Positions 1 to 9,901 of a stretch of DNA of 64,000 nt are shown here, piece by piece (position 1 is the stretch's first letter; every line of letters begins with the position of its first letter). Source of the DNA: Glutinoglossum americanum (taxonomy: Eukaryota; Ascomycota; Geoglossomycetes; Geoglossales; Geoglossaceae); NCBI GenBank assembly GCA_020080175.1, contig JAGHQL010000086.1:2051-66050 (forward strand). The letters are read 5' to 3'. The notes under the pieces were generated by a model. It did not search any database, was not told where the DNA came from, and saw nothing but the letters and a program-made list of their open reading frames with translations. The position numbers and the translations under genes were made by a program.

Positions 1-26
1 GGGGGAGGAGGGAGGGGGAAGAGAAA

Positions 27-64
<38 letters not shown>

Positions 65-1450
65 ACTCACGTATGATGGAGCCAGAAGATAGGATCGAAT
101 GCCGAGTAGGGGACATACATCATATGCCCACCCCAACCGACGAGAACATGGATGTCGTTGTGTACGGCCTCAAGGGAATCAGAGTTTGTGTCTGACCTTT
201 GACCATTGGTGTTTGAGAACGCAGAATACTCCGTTTCCCGGGACAGAAGAAGATATATTCTGTCGTGTAATCTGCGTTCGTTTTAGACGATAGGCCTGAT
301 AATAACTACTGCAAAAGGGGGAGAAATTAAAATTAAAATTCAAGGGCGACTTACGAGCCGGCGTTGGAATTTAGTACTGCATTGATTGCATCCGGTTGGC
401 TGTTTCCGTTTCCGTCGGGCCGACGGACGGTCTGGGAGTATTGGGAGCCCTGTTGGGCGGTGGACGACCACCATTTGTAAGGCGCCGTGAGGTGGGTAGG
501 GGGGGTTAGAGATAAAGAAGGAACACTTACCATTTCATTAGTGGGGAAGACCGACGCATCCGGTTTCGGATGAAACACATAGGCTGCCAAAGGGTTTCTC
601 AGAGTCTGCGGGCCATTCTTCGTGTTGACCTCAATTGTTGGTGAGTTGACCAGATCCGGCATCGTAGCGTTATAGGCCCAGTCCCAATAGGGTATCCGGA
701 ACGTCACGGCAGCGGCTTGATATCTCGTGCGGGTTGGGCCTTCCGGGTATTCGGCAGCTAGTTTTTGGGCGTAATCCCATAAGATTTGCTGGTGGAGAGG
801 TTTGCTTCGTCAATGAAGGTGACTCCTCTGAGCTGAGATCCTAAAGGGCGGGCCTACCTCGAAGAGAGCGATATACGGTCGATGCCATGTCAGAAATAAG
901 ATCTGCCCATTTTTTCATCCGTTAATCGTGGCTGAAGCTGAAGGCATAGATAGGATTGTTGGGACGGTACGCTTGAGTGGGTACAGTATCCCGCCTGATT
1001 CTGGCCATTCACACCGTCCCAAGGAGAATAAGGCCGCCCATGGATTCCTGTATGCGGCTAGCTTATTAACTCGTTTTTCTTTTTTTAAAGAAAGGAGCGT
1101 TCCCTTCCATATGGATGAGTAGGGACGAACCTGCAACTTGGAAAAAGGACAAAAGCTCAGGCTGCTCGGTGCCTTGGAACCAATCCAGCGCCTGAATATA
1201 AAGATCAAATGGCTCGCCGGTGTTCTGGAAGTCGCGGAACTCGCTCCGATCCGGTCTTTCCCCGTTCAGGGTCACACCTCCCTTGGCGCCTGCGCCGTCA
1301 GCAAAGCCTATTCTCAATTCTAGTAGGGAGGCAGGCGAGAGGCAAAGGGAAGTGAGGCAAAAAACCATTGATCTGGTAAAATGCAGTGGCACCCCAGGAC
1401 AGCCCACAGGCCAATAGCAAGATCTGGCACAAAGCAGCTTTGGCGTGCAT
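1..1450 (-). CDS. Secreted tyrosinase (polyphenol oxidase), 3' part beyond left edge
   Basis: Type-3 copper enzyme that oxidises phenols to quinones (melanin-type chemistry), probably secreted. The ATG at 1450 opens a signal peptide (MHAKAALCQILLLACGLSWG). Exons read by splice signals: 1366-1450, 1131-1319, 971-1047, 858-902, 531-788, 355-449 and 71-271, then a donor at 70 whose intron leaves the window. Copper-A motifs are GIHGRPY, GYCTHSS and FLTWHRPY. FRIPYWDWA is the usual core motif. Copper-B motifs are HNDIH and FDPIFWLHHT. Joining the exons at these sites keeps one frame throughout, so no break is visible. The C-terminal part lies outside the window. The last visible intron contains a run of 34 C on the coding strand. 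Family is secure; substrate and biological role are inference. Confidence 0.88.
30..63. repeat. Homopolymer G tract (34 nt) inside a tyrosinase intron
   Basis: An uninterrupted run of G on the plus strand, C on the coding strand of the tyrosinase gene, beginning seven bases inside the donor GTGAGTT. It may be real, or its length may be unreliable because such runs are hard to sequence. Confidence 0.8.
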
Positions 1451-2960
1451 ATCGAACGAGTCTTTATCGCAATATAACGGTCACGATATCCAGGTGGTAG
1501 ATATCTTGAAAAATGTAAGTCTTCCTCGAAGACCCAATCAATGGTGGCGGGAGAGATACGTTCCCCATTGACGAAGCTTTCCGCCCTTATATTTGGTAAA
1601 GGCCCTCCTCAGGAGTCCGCAATCTGGTACCTGCGTAGTATATCTGATACCTTGCGTGGCATGCCCCCCTCCCCATGACGAGGACGGATAAAAAGTTCCG
1701 ATCCGAGTTACTCTAACAACACAAGCCATCAGATCCCCTGACATGAGCGAACCATCGGCAAACGACATTCTGTCAACAGGCGCGTGGACTGGTGGGGTAG
1801 AGGACAGCGACATCAATGATATAAAAGATGCTTTCGATAGAGCACGCGCGCGGAAAAGTTTTGTGCCGTGAATGAAAACAGGAAGACGAAAGTGATGTGA
1901 AACAGGAAGACGAAAGTGATGCAACAAGGGAACTCGCATTGAAGGAAATGAAAAATTCCTCGATTGTTCGTTATCGATGCTCTCCACCCGAACTGGGGTT
2001 CGCTGCCGTAACTGTTTCCTGAAAGGGGTGGTCTGTGCTTGCGACAAGGTACCGCACGTTTCTAGATTGGGGGACACACAAAACATCCTAACCAGCCGCA
2101 AGGACCAAATAGAGGCTATGGACTTCAAAGAATAACATACCTACTCTCCCTGGGCAACTAGAGAATCTCCGAGAGTCTGCGGCAATGGCTTGGACCGGCT
2201 CGTAGTCCGACCAAAGTGGAAAAACGAGTCGGTGTGTAGAGCGCCTCTCCCCTTCACTGCGGTTACAAGCCACGGGCCGACTTTGTCCCTCCGCTTCCGG
2301 TCAATCTTCATCGCAAGGCATTGCATACTAAGTCACACATCCATCCTATAACCATGCCTGGAGTACAGCCTATAGAACCTAAAATCTCTTCATATAGCAC
2401 TACGATTTTGGCGTGACATGACCGCTCAGATAGGTAGATACCCGGTACGTACGACAATCGTCGGCCCCCGGTCCAATAATGGGGAAGGTGTTGGCGAATG
2501 CAGCCTAAACAAAGGTGAGTACCCTAGCCGGCAAGGCCAATTAAGGACACGGGGTCAGACAGGTCATCGGTTTCGCTCAAAGAGCCGTTTATGTTCCTCG
2601 CCAGTGTTGCGAGAGCGTTTTTGGTGTCAGAAAATGCTGAAATTTCTTGAGTTGCCTCGTTTGATGATGAATGTTGGAGGGAAAAATAAATAAAAAAAAA
2701 TATAAACAAATCAAATAGTAACACCGCTCTTGCCCAATGCTTGCTCTAATGATCAATTCTTCTTTCGGTCCGCCCTGCGATGCTCTTGTGTTGAGACGAA
2801 AGAGGCTGCCGTTAGATTTAAGCCACGGAAATTCCTTTCAGTCTGTACAACGAGGCGCCTGGATCGGCAGGTTGTTCTGGACCCCGAGGAAATCTCCCAA
2901 TAGTCATTAGCTGACGTTCTCGGGTTCCAGCTGCCAATTTGCTTCGAGAACCATACCGCC
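1451..2960. other. Intergenic, no gene recognised
   Basis: This is the tyrosinase promoter side and the 3' side of the phosphotransferase gene. Open frames here have no recognisable family and no coherent exon structure. A 24-bp unit is repeated twice near 1877-1921 (core ACAGGAAGACGAAAGTGATG). Around 2690-2710 there is an A-rich stretch. Confidence 0.6.
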
Positions 2961-4851
2961 TTAAATTTTCTTTTTCACGCTAACCCCGTTGGCCAACGCC
3001 TTGCCGTCCGGAATTCTACCATTCGATAGTCCCTCCCTGACCTGTCCGGGGGATGTTTTACCGGGACTGATAGTTAGGCAACTGATGCCAAGGTAGTCGC
3101 ATATACTCCCGATAACCAGGAAAGCCCACCGAAAGTACACTACGAGAGCAAATACCAAGTACGCCCGAAGATACCACAGCTCTACAGTTGCGCTTACGGC
3201 ATTCATACCAAATCGCGGCAGGTTGCCAAGAAAGGCACCGCCAATGAGCGGAGCCAGCATAACGGTCCAGTAAGGAAAAGGCTGGCGGGTCAGATGCGCC
3301 AGGATGATCTTGGTAGTCATACGGCCGAAGACAAACGACATGGTTAGGCAAAAGAGCACAAGTCGGTTTTCCCTCATCAGTGTGGAATATGGAGAATATA
3401 GCCACGAGCCGATTGACAGCGTAAATACTACTATAGGAGTCCATTCCAAGAATACGGGGGCGACGGGAAGACGGCTTCGACGACGAGCTTGGATGACATT
3501 GTAGACGCAGAATGGGAGGTGGACGAATAGGAAAGTTCCCGAGAGGATGGGAACCCACAGATCGCGAACAGAGTAATCGCCAAACAATTCGGGGTGTCCA
3601 ACTAGGTCGGTAATGCGGTACGTCCAAGTTTTAGGTCCATAATAGCCAGAGGTGATCATGATCGCACAAGCGAGAATTAGTCCCTCTGCCTCAAATGTCA
3701 GCAGCCCGATTCGCAAATGGAGCAGGAGCGAAAAGCAAGGCAAACACGTACCAGTAGGGCCATTGAAGTAGCCTAGATAGAGCGTGTGTGTATGGTAGGT
3801 TTCCCAGGTTGAAAAGAACATCGGAAGGCATGGGATAAGCGCAGTGAAAATACCCGCCTTGGAGGCACCTAATCCCATAGCCGCAGTCTCGCAAAGGCTC
3901 GCGAGCGTGCAGTTTAGAGAGTCGATTCCGTGGCTGTGCACACACTAGCTTAGCAACTACTGCCCTGTGGATCTAATCGTGCCACGACATACTCGAAAAG
4001 TTCACCCAGTCCACTTGATGTGCCGGTTCTGCGTGCTTGTTTACCGTCGACATTGTCCATTGTTGAGTACCTGGTATTACCAAATGCTCCCAGTTAGCTT
4101 CTCGCCCTTAGCGCGCCCGCGCTGTTTCGCTTTATGGTATCTAGCTCACATCCATAAGCCAAATGCAAAGCTATAGTAGAGCCATGGAGGACCCTATGTT
4201 CAAGGACATGTGACGTTAGCATTTTGTGGCGGCTGGGACCCGTATCTGTTAAGGGAATGTCAGGGGATATAAGTACCGGTCCAACGAGATCAGGCATCCA
4301 GTTCTCCAAGCAGATGACATTTGTCAGTATGCAAAAGAACCCGAGTAGCGTTACCATGTTTGGCGCAAGCCACAATGGCAGAAGTTGAACGAAGCCATTC
4401 CACTACCCGGCCGGGTATATCAGCAAAACACGCTAGATGTTATAAGGAGAACTCCGACTGATGCTTCGAATGGACATACGTAATGCTTGAGGATATACCT
4501 CGAAATTAACGACTTGTCGACGCTCGAGTATTTGTAAGATTTTAGGTGTGAGAGAGCTTCTTCTGAGACACACTCGTGGGCTGCCGTGTCTATGCGGCTT
4601 AGAATTAGCAAGGAATGTTCCTCGTTGCTCCGTGCGGGGGAAGTGGCAGAAAGCCGATGCGTGACATGTAAGGGCGGCCAACAAGATAACTCACTTCTTC
4701 CCATCCCGGCAGAGAAACGACCAAACAGGTGTGGTAGAGTAGAAGCCTTTCTCCTCCCCGAGAGTGATGGAGGAATGTAACTTGAAAAAGTACGGAGAGG
4801 GCTCTTCAATTTGGTATAAAGAACGGGTGAAGTCTCGCTCGGGGATTCCAA
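2961..4851 (-). CDS. CDP-alcohol phosphotransferase (choline/ethanolamine phosphotransferase, CPT1/EPT1 type)
   Basis: Integral ER/Golgi enzyme that transfers phosphocholine or phosphoethanolamine from the CDP-activated form to diacylglycerol, the last Kennedy-pathway step. The N-terminal part reads [20 protein letters not shown], then [19 protein letters not shown]. The catalytic motif of the family, DG(x)2AR(x)8G(x)3D(x)3D, is complete across two exons: [13 protein letters not shown], then GELFDHGID. About seven hydrophobic segments follow, and the protein ends in a polar tail (VSVKKKI). At least five exons are joined by short introns, for example near 3750, 3920, 4110, 4230 and 4420. The start at 4851 is the longest open option. 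An ATG at 4704 with a spliced first exon is possible, since the family usually starts close to the SDxALxxLxxYKYS motif. Choline versus ethanolamine preference cannot be told. Confidence 0.88.
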
Positions 4852-5067
4852 GCGAGGCTAAGGCGCGTCACAAGCGGGTTTTATCAGATGGGCCCTACCC
4901 CTTTCGAATGAATTTATTGTGATGCACACCGGAAAGTACTGTAGGTGAAATGCGGCGGCTTGTCGTTATTGGGCCGAGGCAGTGACTTTCATGAGATGAG
5001 ATTATCTAGGCTACAAAAAAAAACAATTTATCTATCTGCCACATAGACCAACACATTTCGGGAGTGA

Positions 5068-6250
5068 TCAAAGTCCTATCAGCCCTGTGCCTCCTTTGAC
5101 TTTAGTTGGCAATGGTACAACGTTGATCGCATTTCCAACCTTTACTTTGACCGTCTCAAACTGAACCACTAACTCTGTAGTGAGAGTTTTGACTATTGCT
5201 AGTATCGCGGTGGACTTCGTTCGATTTTCCATCTCAAGAGAAGGTTCTTCCAAGCTCCAGCCAAGACTGACATGGATATGCGAGGAGCAGTCCAACTGTG
5301 CCTCATCCTCAATATTCGCGCCTTTGTTAGATCCTCGCCTGCCGCGAGGGCCACGAGGCCGACCTTTCGCATTCCCGTGTTGGATTCTGGGGGTTGGTGT
5401 ATCCTCCGGCACATATAACGGCGCCTGTCCGAATGACATCACCACGCGATTTGATGCCCACAATAATCGGTTGAGCTCATTTTTGGCGGGCTTGTCGATC
5501 CGCAAAACTAAGAACCATCGCGTATTCTTATAATTGGGAACCCAACACAACGTCGTAAAATGTATCTGAAAGCTACAGGTCCACCGGACACCTGGTTAAT
5601 GGTCTTCGAGAGAAATTTGGCGACGAGATAATACTTACGGGCGCACCCCCGAATTTTCAATCACCTCTTGTAGGGATCCCGCAAAGTTTTGGCGTTGTTC
5701 CGTAGTTAAAACGACAGGTCGTGACAGACTGATGTGCAGAGGCAGTGGAGTCCCCAGATCACTAGCTAGAAGGCTATAGATCCTGGATCCCTCTAACAAG
5801 GGTCCACCACCTTGTAAGGCGGAGAGAAGCGAGGTTAGACCATCAAACTCTGCTCGTTTGGGGTACCCTCCGGTTCAAGTCAGTGTGAAGCCCACAGTCC
5901 TTTGATCCGAGGCAGATGCCACCTGGAAACGGGAAACAGAGGACACCGCTTGGACACCTACACTCCAGATAGACATGCGTAGACCAATTCCCCTCCACAT
6001 GCGGCATGATTCGCGTTCGTCCTCCATGTAGGCTAGGGTCATCAATTGTGCTGACGCGAGAAGCCGACGCATAGAGGTCATGGAAGCGAGAGGGTAGAGG
6101 AGGGAGTGTGGGCAATGGTTCGGACTCTTCCGACAGAGGATCGGTTTGATCTTCAACTCGTTTCCGCTTCCCTAAAGCCGCCGAGGGTGGTTGACTGGAG
6201 CCTGCTCCGCGTCCGTCGTCTGAGTCGGAGTAGTAGTCAACCAGTCCCAT
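5068..6250 (-). CDS. USB1: U6 snRNA 3'-end phosphodiesterase Usb1
   Basis: 2H phosphodiesterase that trims the 3' oligo(U) tail of U6 snRNA in the nucleus and so stabilises the spliceosomal RNA. The start MGLVDYYSDSD at 6250 is the usual Usb1 N-terminus. It is followed by LPPLPSRFHDLYASA and PHVEGNWSTHVYLE, which are strongly conserved in fungal orthologues. The two catalytic H-x-S motifs are visible: HISLS in the middle exon (about 5740-5725) and HVSLG in the last exon (about 5265). Between them lies the conserved segment TTLCWVPNYKNTRWFLVLRI. Introns lie near 5880-5980 and 5580-5640. The gene diverges from Pal1, with 399 bp between the two starts. An insert of basic residues (GRPRGPRGRRGSNKG) precedes the second motif; it looks like a disordered loop. 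Confidence 0.9.
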
Positions 6251-6649
6251 TTTTCGGCGATCTCTTAAATTCTCTTGATGTGCTGGGAGCTTGCTGATCC
6301 CCGCAATGGTGGTCCGGCTGGGGAAAACGCCCAAACCCGCGAGCCCTAGCCGAATGAAGAAGAATAACGTCATGCGAGTCGCTCAACCAGGTCATTGATG
6401 GGATAGGATAACCGTTGGGAGCACCTCTCTTCTACATACCCCATGTGGCTCATCGCTCCATACTTAAACCTCCCTCTCCCGCCACCTCTCCTACCGCCAT
6501 CCTCTCGTTTACACCGACACCTGTATCTTCCATTCCCACCAACAGGATAAACTAGGAATTACAAAATAAACTTATACACGTACTTCTCTCCTTAACTTTA
6601 TACTTTATCCTTCTCCTACCTACAACGCAACACCCTATACGCTATCACT
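6251..6649. promoter_or_regulatory. Shared divergent promoter of USB1 and Pal1
   Basis: 399 bp separate the two outward-facing start codons. The Pal1-proximal half is pyrimidine-rich (CCTCTCCCGCCACC near 6471 and similar), as is common upstream of highly used fungal start codons. No specific factor site was identified. Confidence 0.5.
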
Positions 6650-7877
6650 ATGTCTCTCGCGGAAGACAAACAATGGGTATGTTGTACTATACGCTTTTTC
6701 CGATGGTCCATTGTTGTTCGCGCCACTAACCTACTCTATGGGCTGCGAAATATATCCTCGACCCTCTCACTGCACCGGAGCCAAGCGATGAGACTGGACC
6801 TGGTACACATTTTATTTCCTCGATATCACGGATCGGTAGCCCGACAGCCCCAGCTTCCTTTGGACGGCATGCATCTCCGTTGACGCCCCACTATCACTGT
6901 ATTGTCAAAAGACACGACAATCACCAGACACATCCGACGCCGCTCAATCTCCGGCGCTATGGAGATCACAGGCACTCCTCGTACGGTCGTGTCTTTGCGT
7001 CGCCCTCCATCTTCGACCATCACGGCCACCATAAATCCCGTAGCATGGACTCTGAGCCCTTGGATTCTCGCATACACTCCAAGATGCGGGATCTACGCCA
7101 GGGGCATTTACTACAAGCCCGCTATAAAGGAGACCGGTCAGCCGAGCCACTCGAGGTCCTCAAGCGTGAGGCTAGGCGCGCCCATAGATCTCCTCATCTA
7201 CAGAGGAAGCACCTCCCAGGTCCCGACACAGTTGACTGGCTCGACGAGTCAGGGGCACTCTATCACCATGAGGGCCCTTACGACGCTACGTTATTAGCGA
7301 GGAACACATGCCTCGCTAACAGTCCCGTTGAAGCTGTTAAAACATCAAACGAGGAAGCATTGAAGGCGACTCCTAGGGAAAAGATAACGGATGCACTGGA
7401 AAAGCATCGACCCCTGGATGGAGTAGCCGTCGTGCGCAGCGGAGCTAGGGGCCTCTCAGGGCAGCGTATGGAATACGAAGAGGGGTCGGACTTAATGGTT
7501 GAAGATGGCAATTATAAACGGTGGCCAGGAGTGGTACGTTTAATGCGGCGAGAATGTATAATATTTTCACAGATCGGTTGACAGGATTTTAGGAATACCT
7601 CCCTGGAGACCGCAAGGGTAAAGGCGAGCCATCCTATACGATAGAAAAATCTCTCAAGGGGCTCAAATCTAGTCGACCTCGACGAGGAATGTCTGAACCT
7701 GTCTCGGTGATTGAGCTGACTGACTTGGACTCGACTTCAAAGACTACAGACCGGAACCTGAAGAGATACAGGGACTGTGAGTCCAGCTTGGCCAAACATA
7801 GCAATAGCACTAAAGGTAGACTTAGTGGAGGATTTAGGAGACGCTTTGGAAACTTGATGGGGAAGAAGAGTCTTTGA
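6650..7877 (+). CDS. Pal1 family cell-morphology protein
   Basis: Pal1-type proteins sit at growing tips and endocytic sites and help keep cell shape; that role is known from yeast relatives. Exons: 6650-6676 (MSLAEDKQW), 6742-6802 (AAKYILDPLTAPEPSDETGP), 6848-7533 and 7593-7877. The conserved core is clear: GPYDATLLARN, NSPVEAVKTSNEEALKATPR, EKHRPLDGVA, EYEEGSDLMVEDG, NYKRWPGV, then across the last intron EYLPGDRKGKGEPSYTIEK. The basic C-terminus ends FGNLMGKKSL. The middle region is His/Arg/Pro-rich and poorly conserved. Odd point: the first intron has a good donor (GTATGT) and branch point (CTAAC at 6726-6730), but no AG occurs before the required exon 2 start. The frame demands that it end in GG at 6741. 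Confidence 0.85.
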
Positions 7878-7944
7878 ACGAATAGAGCTCTAAATTTGAC
7901 GAGATTACGGTTTGGGTTGGAGTTGTGAATTGGGTCGGCTTGCA

Positions 7945-8065
7945 GGTTAGATAGGGTCAGAAATTGGGCGGAACTATAGATTGGTTAGGGCTACAGGTCA
8001 GATAGGGCTAGGAGTTGGGTGGAGCTATAGGTTGGTTAGGACTACAGGTTGGGTGGAGTTATGAG
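7945..8065. repeat. 51-bp tandem repeat, about 2.4 copies
   Basis: The first copy is 7945-7995, the second 7996-8046, and a partial third is 8047 to about 8065. Units start GGTTAGATAGGG / GGTCAGATAGGG and differ at several positions. The repeat lies just downstream of the Pal1 stop codon, so part may be in its 3' UTR. Confidence 0.8.
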
Positions 8066-8368
8066 TTGATTGATTGTTTAGTGCTTAAGGCTAGGTGTAC
8101 AGAGCATATATGGGCGGCGCAATGGGTGGCATGGAGATGGACGCATGTTCATCGAAATATGGAATAAGAAGCGATAGTAATTGAATGCAGTCACTTCCAT
8201 TCCATTCTAAACTGGTCGTGCTGATGAACTGCCATCAGATATGAGTTCCTCGAAGTTGTTCCGAAAAGGACGAGTAGATGATTGATGCTGAAGACTGGCG
8301 TACACATACCAAGCCACTTTGAAGGCTGAGAACCTTCATCGGTCCATTATATATACTCATTGTGGCCA

Positions 8369-8655
8369 CGGGCCCGAGAGCAATACGTGTTCGGGTCCTT
8401 CCATACTCCTTCTTAGTGACGTCTTCCATCGGCCTTACGCTAGGCCTTCGTATGTGCGCGCGCGCACTATCCTTCTACTTCCGTCCGCGCTTCCTTAGTA
8501 GGTTCCTTATGACGCCTTCGTTGGGGCCCACCGTTGGTTCCGTCGTCGGCCGTGCATTTTACTCAGCGGCCCGTTTACTCATGTGCTCTGCCGGCCCCCT
8601 TAGGGCTAACCCTCCTTCCGGCCCTCCTTCCGGCCTTTGCTCGGCGGCCGCCGTG
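8369..8655. other. GC-rich block with inverted and direct repeats, origin unknown
   Basis: This segment is much richer in G and C than both flanks. It contains an inverted repeat near 8370-8398 (GGCCCGA ... TCGGGTC), a short palindrome at 8431-8446 (GGCCT ... AGGCC) and a 12-bp direct duplication at 8610-8633 (CCCTCCTTCCGG twice). It abuts the plus-strand transposase fragment. The open frame across it (8362-8694) resembles no protein I know. It may be a remnant of a mobile element, but nothing identifies a family. Confidence 0.45.
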
Positions 8656-8671
8656 ACAAGTGCGACTATCT

Positions 8672-8869
8672 GTCTTTACAAATCAAAATATTAAAAGTGG
8701 ATTTCTTGCTACAGGCCTAGTACCATATGATCCTGAACGCGTCTTATCATCACTTCCAATTCCAAAAATGCCATCTCCACCAAGTATATCTAACAGGGGG
8801 ATACCTCAATGGACTTCAGAAACGCCACATACTACTAGTCCGGCTGGTGGAACTTTCCTGCAAAAATGA
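8672..8869 (+). mobile_element. pogo/Fot1-type DNA transposon, C-terminal transposase fragment
   Basis: The frame reads NIKSGFLATGLVPYDPERVL followed by SSLPIPKMPSPP and WTSETPHT. This is the typical end region of fungal pogo-type (DDE_1 superfamily) transposases, which carry a motif close to FxATGLxPxDPExVL. Only this C-terminal part is present on this strand. It starts directly after the GC-rich block and ends near 8869, where a fragment of opposite orientation begins. Not functional. Confidence 0.7.
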
Positions 8870-8879
8870 TGAAAGGTGG

Positions 8880-9631
8880 AATGGCTCACCCAGCCACATT
8901 AATTCCCTCAATTGCTGTCACCCACTCACGATTGCCTGGTTGTATAAGAACCGACCTAACACTTGTAACAACTTTCGATGTCATAGCTACACCTATCATA
9001 AACTCAGTCTCATCAAGGTTGTAAGTATCTTCGTCAAGTATACTATACATTTGGCATGTCCCGTTGACAAGCATGTACCATGCTCTAAACCTGTCTGAAT
9101 CTTCATATTTTGCACGTTGTGAATGAAATTTTCTATTCCATTCTGTCTGTAGATCTGACTGAGTGTTAATAAAGCGAGATACCTAGTTCTTGCAGATGGG
9201 ATTCTGGCCGCGTGCTGCAAGTAAAGTATCTGCTATTTATCGTGCATCGATAATCTGAGGTGGAAATCTATGTTGGTCAAGATCTAGAATCCATTGAACG
9301 AGCGTCTGCTCCCCAGAAGGTTGTAACTTTCATTTTTGGCATTTGATTGTGTAATTGGTATTGAGCCCCTGATGTGGCGCCAGAGAGTAGATTCGGGGAC
9401 ATCATACACGTTTGCTGCTTTAAAAATACTTGAAATCTGTTTTTCTTGAATGGATTTTTTGAAAGAGCTAGTCTCCTTCTTGTGAAGCTTCTGGAAAGCC
9501 TGAAACCTCAGCATTTGTGGCTGAGTCTCGGCGATTAGGATGCTTAAACTTATACCCCGGCACAAAATTGTGGAAGGGACACCTAAACCGTTCTGACAAG
9601 ACGACATGACGCCACATTTCTTTCTAATCAC
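8880..9631 (-). mobile_element. pogo/Fot1-type DNA transposon, N-terminal transposase fragment (decayed)
   Basis: Read on the minus strand, the fragment shows the family order. First comes a psq-type helix-turn-helix (KKSIQEKQISSIFKAANVYD then VPESTLWRHIRG). Then come remains of the second DNA-binding region (near WNRKFHSQRAKYED), and then the start of the DDE catalytic domain: LDEDTYNLDETEFMIGVAMT, SKVVTS and QPGNREWVTAIEGINVAG. The aspartate in YNLDET is the expected first catalytic residue. Frame changes and in-frame stops between the pieces show it is a pseudogene. The second half of the catalytic domain is missing. Its broken end meets the plus-strand C-terminal fragment at about 8870-8880. 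Confidence 0.75.
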
Positions 9632-9901
9632 AACAGGAGGAATGTGGTTTCTTACATCCCGGAACTCTTTCTCCCTTCCCAGCGCAAGATACTTTTAAAA
9701 TACTTGGTTTTTAAGCCGTTACTTCTTACTTAGGGTGCACGCATCCAGAAGCTCCTGTAAATCTGGAGAATCAAGGACAAAGAAGCTTCTCTTTCAGCTT
9801 GCAATAACACGTAGCAACATCGGCTTGACGGGAGGGCCTTTGCAAAGGATCTCCCAAACCATAGACTTATTGTTTATCAAGCTTTCCATGTTACTGCAAT
9901 C

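Noticed and set aside
1538-2128. A 196-residue frame on the minus strand with a short internal repeat
   Set aside because: The repeat comes from a 24-bp DNA duplication; composition is not protein-like and there is no family resemblance.
8369-8655. The GC-rich block as a long terminal repeat of a retroelement
   Set aside because: No paired repeat, no internal region and no target duplication can be shown here, so a family assignment is not supported.
8362-8694. A 110-residue frame across the GC-rich block
   Set aside because: Open because of GC-richness; no recognisable protein, and it runs into the transposase fragment in another frame.
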